NCBI RefSeq assembly: GCF_024639375.1
Contig: NZ_JAHEIM010000007.1
Coordinates: forward strand, 1 to 59,839
Length of the DNA stretch: 59,839 bases
Direction of reading: 5' to 3'
Source: Rhodoluna sp.
GTDB taxonomy: Bacteria; Actinomycetota; Actinomycetes; Actinomycetales; Microbacteriaceae
Under the pieces are notes generated by a model. It saw only the letters and a program-made list of their open reading frames with translations, was not told the origin of the DNA and searched no databases. This document shows, piece by piece, positions 44,017 to 53,975 of this stretch. The position numbers and the translations under genes were made by a program. Positions within the stretch are counted from its first letter, which is position 1. Each line of letters opens with the position of its first letter.

Positions 44017-45531
44017 TTAGCTGCGCTTACGTTTCTCGCGAACTCGCATGCCAACTTCGATTGGTGTGCCTTCGAATCCATAGGTTTCACGCAGGCGACG
44101 CTGAATAAAGCGGCGGTAACCCGGGTCAAGGAAGCCAGTGGTAAACAAAACAAACTTTGGCGGGCGGCTGCCAGCTTGGGTCGCAAACAAAATCCGAGGC
44201 TGCTTGCCGCCGCGAACTGGGTGCGGGGTTTCCATAGTCAGCTCTTGAATAAAAGCGTTTAGCTTGCCAGTTGGAATGCGCTGATCCCAAGAGTCGAGTG
44301 CAATTTCAAGGGCCGGAACAAGCTTCTCGAGGTGTCGACCAGTCTTTGCAGAAATGTTAACGCGAGGAGCCCAATCAACGTGCGCCAAGTCTTGTTCGAT
44401 TTCTCGCTCAAGGTAACGGCGACGTTCGTCGTCAAGTTCGTCCCACTTGTTGAAAGCAAGCACGAGTGCACGTCCTGACTCGAGCGCCATGTCAACGATG
44501 CGAATATCCGCTTCACTGATTGGTTGCGTCACATCAAAAAGCACAACTGCAACTTCGGCGCGTTCTAGCGCAGCAGCAGTGCGAAGCGATGCGTAGAAAT
44601 CTGCGCCCTGGGCCAAGTGAAGTCGACGGCGAATACCAGCGGTGTCAACAAATCGCCAAGCTTTGCCGCCCAACTCAACTTGCTCATCGATTGGGTCACG
44701 AGTTGTGCCGGCAAGGTCATTTACAACTGCACGTTCGCTGCCAACCGCTTTGTTTAGAAGCGATGACTTGCCAACGTTTGGTCGACCAATAAGAGCTACT
44801 CGACGTGGGCCGCCGATTTCTTCTTTGGCTACTGCTGAAATTTTTGGCAATACCTTCATTGCTGCATCAAGCAGGTCTGCGACACCACGACCGTGAACTG
44901 CAGAAACCGGGTATGGCTCGCCTAAACCAAGCGACCAAAGATTTGCCGCTTCTGGCTCTTGACGAACGTCATCAATTTTGTTGGCCACCAAAATAACTGG
45001 CTTGCCAGAACCGCGAAGCATCTTTACTACGCGCTCGTCGGTGCTGGTAGCCCCAACCATTGCGTCAACCACAAACAAAACAGCATCAGCAAGTTCAACC
45101 GCAATCTCAGCTTGAAGCGCCACTGACTTGTCAATGCCTCGTGCATCCGGTTCCCAACCGCCAGTATCAACCAAAGTGAATTTACGTTCGTTCCACTCGG
45201 CTTTATAAGAAACACGGTCGCGAGTGACTCCAGGCTTATCTTCAACCACAGCTTCGCGGCGACCAAGAATTCGGTTAACCAATGCCGATTTGCCAACGTT
45301 TGGTCGACCAACAATTGCCAATACCGGAAGCGCTGGAAGGAATACTGGGCCATCGTGGAATTCTTCGGCGCCATCGATGACATCGAAGTCTTCTGGGTCT
45401 AGGTCATAGTCTTCTAGGCCCGAACGCAAAACGCGAGCACGGTTGTCTTCTTCGTCAGTGCTCATCGAGCGCAAACGTTCTACGAATTCCGGATCCACCG
45501 GCTCTTCGTTGAAGTCTTCTTCATTAATCAT
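44017..45531 (-). CDS. der: Ribosome-assembly GTPase Der (EngA)
   Basis: 504 residues from the ATG at 45531 (AAGGA six bases upstream; it overlaps the cmk stop). Two GTPase domains in tandem: [14 protein letters not shown] with DTGGWE and NKID (first), and [14 protein letters not shown] with DTAGIRRR and NKWD (second), then a C-terminal KH-like domain ([19 protein letters not shown] onward). An acidic N-terminal extension of about 70 residues is common in actinobacteria. It acts in 50S subunit maturation. The cmk-der order is conserved. Confidence 0.96.
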   Translation of the reverse strand: MINEEDFNEEPVDPEFVERLRSMSTDEEDNRARVLRSGLEDYDLDPEDFDVIDGAEEFHDGPVFLPALPVLAIVGRPNVGKSALVNRILGRREAVVEDKPGVTRDRVSYKAEWNERKFTLVDTGGWEPDARGIDKSVALQAEIAVELADAVLFVVDAMVGATSTDERVVKMLRGSGKPVILVANKIDDVRQEPEAANLWSLGLGEPYPVSAVHGRGVADLLDAAMKVLPKISAVAKEEIGGPRRVALIGRPNVGKSSLLNKAVGSERAVVNDLAGTTRDPIDEQVELGGKAWRFVDTAGIRRRLHLAQGADFYASLRTAAALERAEVAVVLFDVTQPISEADIRIVDMALESGRALVLAFNKWDELDDERRRYLEREIEQDLAHVDWAPRVNISAKTGRHLEKLVPALEIALDSWDQRIPTGKLNAFIQELTMETPHPVRGGKQPRILFATQAGSRPPKFVLFTTGFLDPGYRRFIQRRLRETYGFEGTPIEVGMRVREKRKRS

Positions 45532-46204
45532 TTGAGTCCTTAGAACTCCCCTGCTCAATCAAACCAATAACGGTCTGAACCGTTTGTTCGAAGTTGAGAT
45601 CAGAAGAATCCACGAGTTGGACACCAGGAGCTGGTGTCATAAAGTCAACGACTTTTGAGTCGCTGGCGTCACGTTCTAATACTTGACGCGCGACGGTTGC
45701 AGAATTAGCTCCAAGGAGTTCGGCGGACCGTCGTTCAAGTCTAACGGCTTCGCGCGCAGTTAGCAGTATGCGAATTTTTGCATCCGGGGCTACAACGGTT
45801 GTGATGTCACGGCCTTCAACCACCACCGCTTCAAATGGGGCTTCGTCGACAATTTGACGAGTTTTAGCCTTCATAAATGCACGCACAGCCGGAATGCTGG
45901 CCACTTTGCTCACCGATTCGGCGATTTTGCCCTCACGAATTGCGTCAGTGACGTCGGTTTCACCCACCGAAACCCAGTAGTCGGCAGGGTTAGTTGAAAT
46001 TGAATAATCGAAATTCTGGGCAAAACCTGGGTCGGCAAGGTTATCCGCGGATAATTTTGGGTCATTCATGCTTGCCCAAGCCAGCGCACGATAGGCAGCG
46101 CCAGTGTCTAAATAGCCGAACCCCAACCTGCGGGCCACTTCTTTGCTAACACTTGATTTGCCTGAACCTGCCGGGCCATCAATGGCAACGATGAATGGGA
46201 TCAT
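45524..46204 (-). CDS. cmk: Cytidylate kinase
   Basis: 226 residues from the ATG at 46204, which overlaps the tyrA stop (ATGA). Phosphorylates CMP and dCMP with ATP. P-loop in [17 protein letters not shown] near residue 10, then [38 protein letters not shown] and RDASDSKV. The CMP-binding insert is present. With CTP synthase upstream in the same run it supports pyrimidine nucleotide supply. Confidence 0.96.
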   Translation of the reverse strand: MIPFIVAIDGPAGSGKSSVSKEVARRLGFGYLDTGAAYRALAWASMNDPKLSADNLADPGFAQNFDYSISTNPADYWVSVGETDVTDAIREGKIAESVSKVASIPAVRAFMKAKTRQIVDEAPFEAVVVEGRDITTVVAPDAKIRILLTAREAVRLERRSAELLGANSATVARQVLERDASDSKVVDFMTPAPGVQLVDSSDLNFEQTVQTVIGLIEQGSSKDSND

Positions 46205-47280
46205 CCAGCGATTCGCCATCCTCGGGCAACCAGGTCATCAATCAACTTTTGCTCGGCCTCTGGCACAACATAAAGTTCAACAAGGCCAATCTGCGCGCTT
46301 GGCGAGTGCTCGAGCTTGAGCTCTTCAAGGTTCACGCCAATTTGCCCAACCTCGGTGAGCAAACGAGCCAATTCACCCGGCTTGTCATCGATCATCACAA
46401 CAATTTGCGAGTACTCGGTGTGCTTGGTGCCGTGTTTGCCCGGGATGCGCTCGACGCCGAGGTTGCCAGTTTCAAGCACCTTCACAATTTGAGCCGATGC
46501 CGTTTGGGCCGAACCAGATTCGATTGCCGCAACCAAAGAATGTAAATCGACTTCAAAAGCCTTGAGTACAGCCAACACCTCGGATGAGTTGGCTTCAAGA
46601 ATTTGCAACCAAAGGTTTGGGTCGCTGGCGGCAATTCTGGTGGTGTCGCGAAGGCCTTGGCCGGCGAGAGCGATATCCGAAGGTCGGGCAGCAACCAAGC
46701 GAGCAGCCAAAAGGCTTGAAACCAATTGCGGGACATGCGACACCAACGCAACTGCTCGGTCGTGTTCGCTCGCCTCAACCGCTACGGTTGCGGCACCTAC
46801 TGCCTGAGCCAGCGATTCGACAAGTTTTGTTGCCTCGGGTGTTGTTTTCGATGTTGAGCAAATCACCCAAGGGCGACCCACAAAAAGATCGGCACGGCCT
46901 GCAATAGCTCCGCCGCGTTCGCGGCCAGCCATTGGGTGCGAACCAACATAACGAGAAAGGTCGGCGCCGAGTTCTGCAAGATCTTCTAGCACACTGTTTT
47001 TTACACTTGCCACATCGGTCACCACGGCGCTTGGAAAGGCCACTAATTCTGCAGCAACAATTTGTGCGGTCTTTGCCGGCGGAACGCAAACCACAACCAG
47101 ATTCGGGTTGTCGCTTTCTGCTGCCGCGCGACCGGCACCATATTCAATAGCCAGGTCAATGCTCTTCTGCGAGTGCGAAGTCAGCACAACATCGACACCC
47201 AATTTAGACAGAGCAAGACCCAGGCTGGTGCCCAATAGGCCCGCCCCCACGATCCTTACTGTGCCTAGGTTGGTTGTCAC
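46201..47280 (-). CDS. tyrA: Prephenate dehydrogenase with ACT domain
   Basis: 359 residues. NAD-binding Rossmann fold at the start (VRIVGAGLLGTSLGLALSKLG), then VVVCVPPAKT, DVASVKN, GSHPMAGRERGGAIAGRADLF and PWVICSTSKT, which are characteristic of prephenate dehydrogenases. A C-terminal ACT domain (about 285-350: VVMIDDKPGELARLLTEVGQ) suggests feedback control by an aromatic amino acid, probably tyrosine. It begins with GTG overlapping the chorismate mutase stop, so the two consecutive steps are translated together. Confidence 0.94.
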   Translation of the reverse strand: MTTNLGTVRIVGAGLLGTSLGLALSKLGVDVVLTSHSQKSIDLAIEYGAGRAAAESDNPNLVVVCVPPAKTAQIVAAELVAFPSAVVTDVASVKNSVLEDLAELGADLSRYVGSHPMAGRERGGAIAGRADLFVGRPWVICSTSKTTPEATKLVESLAQAVGAATVAVEASEHDRAVALVSHVPQLVSSLLAARLVAARPSDIALAGQGLRDTTRIAASDPNLWLQILEANSSEVLAVLKAFEVDLHSLVAAIESGSAQTASAQIVKVLETGNLGVERIPGKHGTKHTEYSQIVVMIDDKPGELARLLTEVGQIGVNLEELKLEHSPSAQIGLVELYVVPEAEQKLIDDLVARGWRIAG

Positions 47281-47639
47281 TGCGCGATGTCCAACCTAAG
47301 TGCAGTCGCTCCGCGAAGGTAAACGTGCTTGATTTCAGCACGACTCTTTTCAAGGTCAGCATTGATCATGATTCGAATAGTTCGCGGCAGCGCGTGCTTT
47401 ACATTCATTTCGACGAAACACATCAGCGGAACATCGCCCAGGCCAAGCTCACGCGCGGCAATTGCTGGGAACTCACTGGTGATATCCGGAGTGGCGGTAA
47501 AAAGAATTGAAATCAGTTGACCATTTTCAATGTCGTTGGCGTGCAACGTTTTGGTCAACAGTTCTGCGGTTGACTTCAAAAGGTGCTCACGCTCGTCAAC
47601 ATCAAGTTGAATGGCTCCACGAATTGCGCGAATAGCCAT
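47277..47639 (-). CDS. aroH: Chorismate mutase, AroH class
   Basis: 120 residues, the size of the trimeric AroH (Bacillus-type) chorismate mutase. IRAIRGAIQLDVDEREHLL, ISILFTATPDITSEFPAIAARELG, VPLMCFVEMNVKHALPRTIRIMI and HVYLRGATALRLDI match the family, including the active-site arginines (RGA near the start, LPRTIR) and the YLRGA end. It converts chorismate to prephenate, used by TyrA encoded just downstream. The AroH class differs from the AroQ mutases paired with type II DAHP synthase in mycobacteria. Confidence 0.94.
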   Translation of the reverse strand: MAIRAIRGAIQLDVDEREHLLKSTAELLTKTLHANDIENGQLISILFTATPDITSEFPAIAARELGLGDVPLMCFVEMNVKHALPRTIRIMINADLEKSRAEIKHVYLRGATALRLDIAQ

Positions 47640-47641
47640 GG

Positions 47642-48445
47642 TTACCGCCTCTTCTGGTTGGCTGCCGCCTGCTTGTCACGTGGACGCGGGGCTCGCTCAA
47701 CCTTTCCTTCGGCGGCCTTTAGCAGCGCACCGACCTCTATTTTACTTAGTTCGCGAATGCGACCCTCTTTGAGCGGGCCGAGTTGAATTGGGCCAAATGA
47801 GCGGCGAACCAAACCGACCACTGGGTGCCCCACGAATTCAAACATTCTTCGAACAATGCGGTTGCGGCCTGAGTGCAGTTGCACTTCAACCAAACTCTCC
47901 CCCGGTTGAAAGTCAATGATGTGGGCTTTGTCGGCCTTGATCATTCCGTCTTCAAGTTCGAAACCAGAGAGCAATTTGTGGATGATGGCCGGAGTCACGA
48001 TGCCCTCAACTCGGGCAACGTAAGTCTTAGGCACACCAAACTTTGGGTGAGCCAGTTTGTGCGCAAGTTCGCCATCGTTGGTCATGATGATGAGCCCGGT
48101 GGTTTCAGAGTCGAGGCGACCCACGTTGAAAACGCGGTCATAGCCAACTACAAATTGACTCAAGTCTGGACGACCGTTTTCGTCTGCCATCGAACTAACC
48201 ACGCCGGCTGGCTTGTTCAACGCTAGGTACACGCGTGAGTTATCCAACTGAATCGGGGTGCCACCAACAGTGACTTTGTCGACCTCAGGATTAATTCGCG
48301 TGCCGAGTTCGGTGACAACCTTGCCGTTAACTTTGACACGGCCGTTGGTGATGTAGTCCTCGCACACGCGGCGCGATGCTACGCCAGCTGCTGCCATAAC
48401 TTTCTGGAGTCTTACGCCCTCCGGCGCCTCGCTAGAGTTCGGCAT
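47642..48445 (-). CDS. rluB: RsuA/RluB-family pseudouridine synthase
   Basis: 267 residues. S4 domain at the start (VRLQKVMAAAGVASRRVCEDYI), then the synthase domain with YLALNKPAGVVSSM, the catalytic aspartate in VGRLDSETTGLIIMTNDG, KTYVARVEG and HSGRNRIVRRMFEFVGHPV. A basic C-terminal tail follows. The target is probably 23S rRNA near position 2605, by analogy with RluB. It overlaps the end of scpB by 14 bases, as in many Gram-positive genomes. Confidence 0.93.
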   Translation of the reverse strand: MPNSSEAPEGVRLQKVMAAAGVASRRVCEDYITNGRVKVNGKVVTELGTRINPEVDKVTVGGTPIQLDNSRVYLALNKPAGVVSSMADENGRPDLSQFVVGYDRVFNVGRLDSETTGLIIMTNDGELAHKLAHPKFGVPKTYVARVEGIVTPAIIHKLLSGFELEDGMIKADKAHIIDFQPGESLVEVQLHSGRNRIVRRMFEFVGHPVVGLVRRSFGPIQLGPLKEGRIRELSKIEVGALLKAAEGKVERAPRPRDKQAAANQKRR

Positions 48446-49037
48446 CGAAGTTGCTAGTAGCGTCAGGCAAGAACGGGCTAATCAATGGAAGCTCATCAAG
48501 GGAATTGATTCCCAAAACTTCGAGCAGCAGTTCGGTAGTTCCATAGTTGATTGCACCAGTTTCTGAATCGGTATAAAGCTCTGAGATAAGTCCGCGGCTA
48601 AGCAGAGTGCGAACTACTGAGTCAACGTTTACCGCACGAATCGAAGCAATTTGTCCGCGTGAAATTGGTTGCTTATAAGCAATCACGGCCAAAGTTTCGA
48701 GCGCGGCTTGACTCAATTTGGTTGGGTTTTCGTTGGCAATAAACATGCGCACAGCCCAGTCAAAATCTTGGCGAACATAAATTCTCCAACCGCCGCCCAC
48801 TTCGCGAAGTTCAAATCCGCGGATGGGCTGCTCGCCCTCGCCGTCGTAATCTGATTTTAGAGAAAGCACCGCATCGCGCACCTCGTTCACCGGGTTATCC
48901 AGTGCAGTTGCAATGGCAACCAAAGAAAGCGGCACATCGGTGACCATCAAGATGGCCTCGATTGCGCTTCGCAGATTGTCAGCGTTGATGTGGGCAATTT
49001 CTTGCTCAACTTCAACTGGTGATTGATCAAGAGTCAT
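48432..49037 (-). CDS. scpB: Segregation and condensation protein B
   Basis: 201 residues from the ATG at 49037, with GGAG six bases upstream and overlap with the end of scpA. Two winged-helix domains: LRSAIEAILMVTDVPLSLVAI and, in the second, LSQAALETLAVIAYKQPISRGQIASIRAVNVDSVVRTLLSRGLI. ScpB bridges ScpA and Smc in the condensin complex that folds and segregates the chromosome. The acidic C-terminus is usual. smc itself is not in the window. Confidence 0.95.
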   Translation of the reverse strand: MTLDQSPVEVEQEIAHINADNLRSAIEAILMVTDVPLSLVAIATALDNPVNEVRDAVLSLKSDYDGEGEQPIRGFELREVGGGWRIYVRQDFDWAVRMFIANENPTKLSQAALETLAVIAYKQPISRGQIASIRAVNVDSVVRTLLSRGLISELYTDSETGAINYGTTELLLEVLGINSLDELPLISPFLPDATSNFDAEL

Positions 49038-49854
49038 AGTCAGCTCCAAGCGTTGCTAGTTTTTCATCGTCAAAATTTTCGGCTCGCCAAGCAAGTTTCA
49101 AATCACCAAGCGGTGATTCCTGCTCGAAACTAATTGCCGACAAGCGGTAAAGCTCAAGCACAGCCAAGAAGCGCGCAACCACAACGGCACGGTCTTTTAC
49201 CGAACCAATTAGATCTCTAAAACTCAGGCTGACTGCCTTGCGCAGCATGCTGACTACCTCTGCGGCCTGTTCTCGAATGCTTATGCGTGGTGCGTGCAAG
49301 TGAGTGAGGCCAACCGAAGGAATCTCGCGAGGAGTCATGGTCTCTTGAGCCAGACGGCCAAATTCCTCGAGCGACATCGACCAAACCAGTTCAGGCTTTT
49401 GTTTTCTGAATCGCTCTTCGATGCGCACTTCACGCGATACTCGCATCGCTTCGAGTGTGATTGCAGTGCTGAACCAGCTAGAAATTTCCTTGAAGGCTCG
49501 ATATTGCAACAAGCGAGCAAACAAAAGGTCGCGCGCTTCAAGTAGAGCGACGTCTTCGGCGTCGACCACTTCGCCCTTTGGCAGCAAGCCAGCAATCTTT
49601 AGGTCTAGCAGGGTTGCTGCAATTACTAGAAATTCACTTGCCTGGTCAAGCTCTTCGGCTTCATCCAAAGTTTTTAGATATGAAATGAACTCGTCGGTGA
49701 CTTTGCTCAATGAGATTTCAGTGATATTCATCTCGTGCTTCGAGATGAGTGAGAGCAAAAGGTCAAACGGGCCATCAAAATTGCCAAGGCTAACTGCGAA
49801 GCCTGAGCCCTTCTCGGTGCCGTCAAACAACTCGTCTTTAAGGGGCGCAGCCAC
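49027..49854 (-). CDS. scpA: Segregation and condensation protein A
   Basis: 275 residues, the kleisin subunit of Smc-ScpAB. The N-terminal FAVSLGNFDGPFDLLLSLISKHEMNITEISLSKVTDEFI (read in pieces) is diagnostic, and the C-terminal winged helix around FRDLIGSVKDRAVVVARFLAVLELYRLSAISFEQ binds Smc. The start is GTG at 49854, inside the end of parA (17-base overlap), suggesting coupled translation. The parA-scpA-scpB-rluB-cmk-der order matches M. tuberculosis Rv1708-Rv1713, except that aroH and tyrA sit between rluB and cmk. Confidence 0.95.
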   Translation of the reverse strand: MAAPLKDELFDGTEKGSGFAVSLGNFDGPFDLLLSLISKHEMNITEISLSKVTDEFISYLKTLDEAEELDQASEFLVIAATLLDLKIAGLLPKGEVVDAEDVALLEARDLLFARLLQYRAFKEISSWFSTAITLEAMRVSREVRIEERFRKQKPELVWSMSLEEFGRLAQETMTPREIPSVGLTHLHAPRISIREQAAEVVSMLRKAVSLSFRDLIGSVKDRAVVVARFLAVLELYRLSAISFEQESPLGDLKLAWRAENFDDEKLATLGADYDS

Positions 49855-50674
49855 GAGAAACCAATTCTCTTGCTACGGTGCGGTAAGCCTCTGCAGCTTC
49901 TGAATCTGGGGCAAACGCAGTGATTGGTGATTGAGCCACGGTTGCGTCTGGAAATTTAACGGTTCGGTTGATCACGCTGCGGAAAACTTTCTGACCGAAT
50001 GCTTCGTGCAAACGGCCAAGAACTTCTCGCGAGTGAAGAGTGCGGGCATCCACCATGGTTGCCAAAATTCCATCGAGCTGAAGAGCCGGGTTGAGCCCCT
50101 CTTTAACCTTCGAAATGATGTCTTCCAAAATTGCCACACCGCGCAAAGCAAAGAACTCTGTTGCCAGCGGAATGATGACGCCGTGTGCAGCAGTAAGTGC
50201 ATTCACAGTTAGCAAACCAAGTGAAGGTTGGCAGTCAATCACGATCAGGTCGTAGTCATCAACCACTTGCTTCAAAATCTTGGCAAGAATTTGCTCACGA
50301 GCAATTTCGTTCACCAATTTCATTTCGGCTGCCGAAAGCTCAATGTTGGCTGGAATCACATCTAGGTTCGCAACCGAAGTTTTTTGAATAGCGTCTTTAG
50401 GGTTGATCTTGCGATCAAGCATTAGGTCATAAATTGTCAACGCATCGTGTGCGTTGACACCTAGACCGGCCGAAAGTGCTCCCTGCGGGTCAAAGTCAAT
50501 AAGCAAAACCTTGCGGCCATATTCAGCCAAAGCGGCCGACATGTTGATTGAGGTTGTGGTCTTGCCAACGCCACCTTTTTGGTTGCACATCGCAATAATG
50601 CGGGCTGGGCCATGTGTGGCAAGTGGTTTTGGCTTGGCGAAACGGTTATCCGGCGCCTTTGCTTCCTTGGCCAT
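49838..50674 (-). CDS. ParA-family ATPase next to scpAB (PldP-like)
   Basis: 278 residues. Deviant Walker A in RIIAMCNQKGGVGKTTTSINMSAAL (about 26-50), LIDFDPQGALSAGLG, DLIVIDCQPSLGLLTVNAL and TMVDARTLHSREV are textbook ParA/Soj. No parB is adjacent. In Corynebacterium the ParA paralogue PldP sits at this same place upstream of scpA and acts in division or growth rather than in partitioning. Orthology is proposed from position; it could also be a general Soj. Confidence 0.9.
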   Translation of the reverse strand: MAKEAKAPDNRFAKPKPLATHGPARIIAMCNQKGGVGKTTTSINMSAALAEYGRKVLLIDFDPQGALSAGLGVNAHDALTIYDLMLDRKINPKDAIQKTSVANLDVIPANIELSAAEMKLVNEIAREQILAKILKQVVDDYDLIVIDCQPSLGLLTVNALTAAHGVIIPLATEFFALRGVAILEDIISKVKEGLNPALQLDGILATMVDARTLHSREVLGRLHEAFGQKVFRSVINRTVKFPDATVAQSPITAFAPDSEAAEAYRTVARELVSRGCAP

Positions 50675-50742
50675 GATTCCTCCCGAAATTCCGCACTGGT
50701 TATGGGCTCTAGCCTACCGCCGACTGGCCCCTGCCAAATTCG

Positions 50743-51675
50743 CTATCGACGGGCCCGCGGATGCGCTGTGGCGTAGATTTCACGCAATCGATCCACGGTA
50801 ACCAGGGTATAAATCTGAGTGGTAGCCACCGACGAGTGACCCAGAAGCTCTTGAACCACACGCACATCTGCCCCACCCTCTAGCAGGTGGGTGGCAAATG
50901 AGTGGCGCAGGGTGTGCGGACTAACTTCAACTCCGAGCTCGGCAACCTTGGCGGCATCGTGAATAATTTGCCAAGCGCTTTGGCGACTCAATCGGGTGCC
51001 TCTTTGATTCAAAAACAGGGCCGGCGTTCCTCGGCCATTGGCGACTAATCCGGGTCTGGTGCGAACCAGGTAGGCCTGAAGTGCACGCTGGGCAAAACCG
51101 CCAACTGGCACAACTCGCTCTTTCGAGCCTTTTCCAAAAAGGCGAACCAAGGTTGGATCGATTAGGTCATCGAGATCAAGAGCAGTGATTTCACTGATTC
51201 GAGCGCCGGTTGCATAAAGCAGTTCCAAAATTGCTCGGTCGCGAACCCTCACCGGGTCGGCGGCCATATCTTGCTCATTGTTTGGGTCAGGGCCAGCTGC
51301 GGCTAGCAGGCGTTCAACCTGGTCGATTGTGATGGCTTTAGGTAAATTTCGCGGAGTCTTTGGTGGCTTCACTGCAGCCGCCGGGTCATTGATGGTTAGT
51401 CCCTCTAGCAACCAGAACTTATGCAATCCACGAACCGCGGCCAATACCCGGGCAACCGAACTGGCCACCAAGCCCGATTTCAAATTTAGCGATTCGGCAA
51501 AATCCACGATATCTAAGTCGCTGATCGCATCCGCAGATTGGATGCCTTTTTGCTCGAGGAAAGTTTGATAACGCGCGAGGTCGGCTCGATAAGCCTTCAG
51601 CGTGTTTTCGGCAACGCCGCGTTCAATTGCAAGATGTCGGATGTAGCGCTCGACCATCGACTGCAAATCAGACAC
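50743..51675 (-). CDS. xerD: Tyrosine recombinase XerD
   Basis: 310 residues; resolves chromosome dimers at dif. The N-terminal SAM-like core-binding domain (about 1-90) precedes the catalytic domain. The residues for catalysis can be seen: arginine in LYATGARISEITAL, lysine in GKGSKERVVPVG, HxxR in SPHTLRHSFATHLLEGG, the second histidine in ELLGHSSVATTQIY and the tyrosine itself in that same segment. The GTG start overlaps the Nudix stop by eight bases. Placement next to pyrG, nudix and parA fits XerD of M. tuberculosis (Rv1701). Confidence 0.95.
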   Translation of the reverse strand: MSDLQSMVERYIRHLAIERGVAENTLKAYRADLARYQTFLEQKGIQSADAISDLDIVDFAESLNLKSGLVASSVARVLAAVRGLHKFWLLEGLTINDPAAAVKPPKTPRNLPKAITIDQVERLLAAAGPDPNNEQDMAADPVRVRDRAILELLYATGARISEITALDLDDLIDPTLVRLFGKGSKERVVPVGGFAQRALQAYLVRTRPGLVANGRGTPALFLNQRGTRLSRQSAWQIIHDAAKVAELGVEVSPHTLRHSFATHLLEGGADVRVVQELLGHSSVATTQIYTLVTVDRLREIYATAHPRARR

Positions 51676-52237
51676 TTGGAGTCACACCAAGTTTCAAAGC
51701 CACAGCCATAATTCCAACGGCAGCGCTTGGGCTGCGCATTTCAGACTTGAGAATGCTGTTCACGGCTTCGGCTAGTGGCACCCACAAAACTTGCATGTCA
51801 ACTTCTTCGCCTTCAAGCACTAAGTCGTGGCCCTGATGGCGTAGTTCTTGCGCCAGAAAAGTAGTAATCGTTTCACTGTTACCACCCGGAGTGGTGTGAA
51901 ACGAAATTAGCTCTTGCCAGTTTTCGGCGATGAAGCCGGTCTCCTCTAGCAGCTCACGCTTCGCGCCCTCAACGCGAGATTCGCCTTCGACATCCAACAA
52001 ACCTGCTGGAATTTCCCAAAGGTATTCACGCACGGGATGGCGATACTGCTGAATGAGCAACACCTCTTGGCGCTCATTCACAGCAACCACCGCAACGGCT
52101 CCGGGGTGCTTTACAAATTCGCGAACCAAAGGTTCACCGTTGTAGCTAAAAGTTTCGCTCAGCACATCCCAGATGCGTCCAGCAAAGACAACTTCGCTCT
52201 TTAGGACTTCAAGAGCAGCAGGTTGGTCTTTAGGCAC
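51668..52237 (-). CDS. Nudix hydrolase, probable ADP-ribose pyrophosphatase
   Basis: 189 residues from the GTG at 52237, which overlaps the end of pyrG and has GAGG six bases upstream. An open frame continues to 52519 but runs through pyrG out of phase and looks artefactual. The Nudix region is [30 protein letters not shown] (read in parts, about 90-120), with the metal-binding RELLEETG. The N-terminal [23 protein letters not shown] is typical of ADP-ribose pyrophosphatases. The pyrG-nudix-xerD order is conserved in actinobacteria. Confidence 0.92.
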   Translation of the reverse strand: MPKDQPAALEVLKSEVVFAGRIWDVLSETFSYNGEPLVREFVKHPGAVAVVAVNERQEVLLIQQYRHPVREYLWEIPAGLLDVEGESRVEGAKRELLEETGFIAENWQELISFHTTPGGNSETITTFLAQELRHQGHDLVLEGEEVDMQVLWVPLAEAVNSILKSEMRSPSAAVGIMAVALKLGVTPSV

Positions 52238-53912
52238 CGTTAACCTCGAACAATTTGTTCGAAGCCTGGCGCTCAATTGCCGCCGCAACCAATCCGCGGA
52301 ATAGCGGGTGGGCATTGGTAGGACGTGACTTGAATTCAGGGTGCGCCTGAGTTGCAACGTAATAAGGGTGAACCTCACGAGGCAATTCCACAAACTCAAC
52401 CAGGTGGTCGTCTGGTGATGTGCCCGAGAAAACCAAACCAGCAGTCGCAATCTGATCGCGGAAGCTGTTGTTAACTTCGTAGCGGTGACGGTGGCGCTCT
52501 TCTGCCGAATCTGCACCATAAACCTCAGCCACGATTGAACCTGGCTTTAGCTTGGCGGTGTATAGACCCAAACGCATGGTTCCGCCCATGTCGCCGGCAG
52601 CCAAAATGTCTACCTGCTCAGCCATTGTGGCAATCACCGGATACTTGGCTTCTGGGTCAAACTCGGTTGATGAAGCTCCATGCAGGCCAACCACGTTGCG
52701 TGCATACTCAATCACCATGCACTGCAAGCCAAGGCAAAGACCCAAGGCTGGAATTCCGTTTTCACGAGCAAACTTCAGGGCGCCAAGTTTTCCTTCGATG
52801 CCTCGAACACCAAAACCGCCAGGAACACAAATAGCGTCAACGTCGCTAAGTTCGGCGCGAGCGCCCTCTTCGGACTCACAGCCATCCGAAGGAATCCACT
52901 TGATGTTGACCTTGGCGATGTTTGCAAAACCACCGGCGCGAAGAGCTTCGGTAACCGAAAGGTAGGCGTCTGGCAAATCAATGTACTTGCCAACTAAACC
53001 AATTTTTACCTGGTGCTTCGGATGGTGAACTGCGTCAAGGACGCTCTGCCAACGGCTCCAGTCAACTTCGCCAGCTTTTTCTTGCAAGCCAAGACGCTCG
53101 ATGATGTAGCTGTCGAAACCCTGGTCGTTCAAAACTGTTGGCACGTCATAGATGCTCGCTGCGTCGGCTGCGGTGATAACCGCCTTCGAGTCGATGTCGC
53201 ACATCAGAGCAATCTTGTTCTTGATTGAATCCGGCAGCGGGCGGTCGGTGCGGCAAACCACTGCGTCTGGCTGAATACCGATTGAGCGCAAGGTTGCCAC
53301 CGAGTGCTGAGTTGGCTTGGTCTTCAATTCACCAGATGCACTTAGGTAAGGCACCAATGAAACGTGAACATAGAACACGTTATCGCGGCCAACCTCGTGA
53401 CGAATCTGACGAGCTGCTTCAAGAAAAGGCTGTGACTCGATGTCACCAACGGTGCCACCAATTTCGGTGATGATCACATCTGGAGCTGGCACGTCGTGAG
53501 ACTGCAAACGCATGCGGCGCTTGATTTCATCGGTGATGTGAGGGATGACCTGAACGGTGTCGCCAAGGTACTCACCGCGGCGCTCACGCGCAATCACAGT
53601 CGAGTAAATCTGACCGGTGGTTACGTTGGCAGACTGGCCAAGGTTGATGTCTAGAAAACGCTCGTAGTGACCAATGTCTAGGTCGGTCTCGGCGCCGTCA
53701 TCGGTAACAAACACTTCGCCGTGCTGAAACGGGTTCATTGTTCCCGGGTCAACGTTTAGATAAGGGTCTAGTTTCTGCATCACGACCTTTAGGCCGCGGG
53801 CACGCAGTAGGTTGCCAAGACTCGAGGCGGTTAGGCCCTTACCGAGTGATGATGCAACACCTCCGGTGACGAAAATGTGACGTGTTCTACCGGGATCCAA
53901 AGCTTCTGCCAT
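52230..53912 (-). CDS. pyrG: CTP synthase
   Basis: 560 residues; makes CTP from UTP, ATP and glutamine. The synthetase domain (about 1-275) has [43 protein letters not shown] and [16 protein letters not shown]. The glutamine amidotransferase domain (about 300-550) has the nucleophilic cysteine in [14 protein letters not shown] and the histidine/glutamate in [11 protein letters not shown] -10-like TAGGCT lies eight bases before the ATG, so the transcript may have almost no leader. The promoter shares an 18-bp element with nrdR. In M. tuberculosis two SteAB-type genes separate recN and pyrG; they are missing here. Confidence 0.98.
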   Translation of the reverse strand: MAEALDPGRTRHIFVTGGVASSLGKGLTASSLGNLLRARGLKVVMQKLDPYLNVDPGTMNPFQHGEVFVTDDGAETDLDIGHYERFLDINLGQSANVTTGQIYSTVIARERRGEYLGDTVQVIPHITDEIKRRMRLQSHDVPAPDVIITEIGGTVGDIESQPFLEAARQIRHEVGRDNVFYVHVSLVPYLSASGELKTKPTQHSVATLRSIGIQPDAVVCRTDRPLPDSIKNKIALMCDIDSKAVITAADAASIYDVPTVLNDQGFDSYIIERLGLQEKAGEVDWSRWQSVLDAVHHPKHQVKIGLVGKYIDLPDAYLSVTEALRAGGFANIAKVNIKWIPSDGCESEEGARAELSDVDAICVPGGFGVRGIEGKLGALKFARENGIPALGLCLGLQCMVIEYARNVVGLHGASSTEFDPEAKYPVIATMAEQVDILAAGDMGGTMRLGLYTAKLKPGSIVAEVYGADSAEERHRHRYEVNNSFRDQIATAGLVFSGTSPDDHLVEFVELPREVHPYYVATQAHPEFKSRPTNAHPLFRGLVAAAIERQASNKLFEVNGA

Positions 53913-53920
53913 GGAACTTC

Positions 53921-53940
53921 AGCCTACCATTCACTCGCGC
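53921..53940 (-). promoter_or_regulatory. Candidate pyrG promoter with the 18-bp element shared with nrdR
   Basis: GCGCGAGTGAATGGTAGG (53923-53940 on the minus strand) is identical to 1244-1261 in front of nrdR. Its last bases form a -10-like TAGGCT (53921-53926) eight bases from the pyrG ATG. A weak CTTAAA is found about 17 bases further up. The repeat covers the spacer and -10, so it could be a promoter class or an operator. Confidence 0.5.
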
Positions 53941-53975
53941 CCTTTAAGACCGCGCGACATGCTGGCCCAAAAATT

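Noticed and set aside
44016-44186. N-terminal extension of pgsA
   Set aside because: The added 57 residues overlap the end of der and do not look like the family; the ATG at 44015 directly follows the der stop.
52238-52519. 94-codon N-terminal extension of the Nudix gene
   Set aside because: It runs out of phase through the pyrG coding region; the GTG at 52237 with GAGG upstream gives the normal family length.
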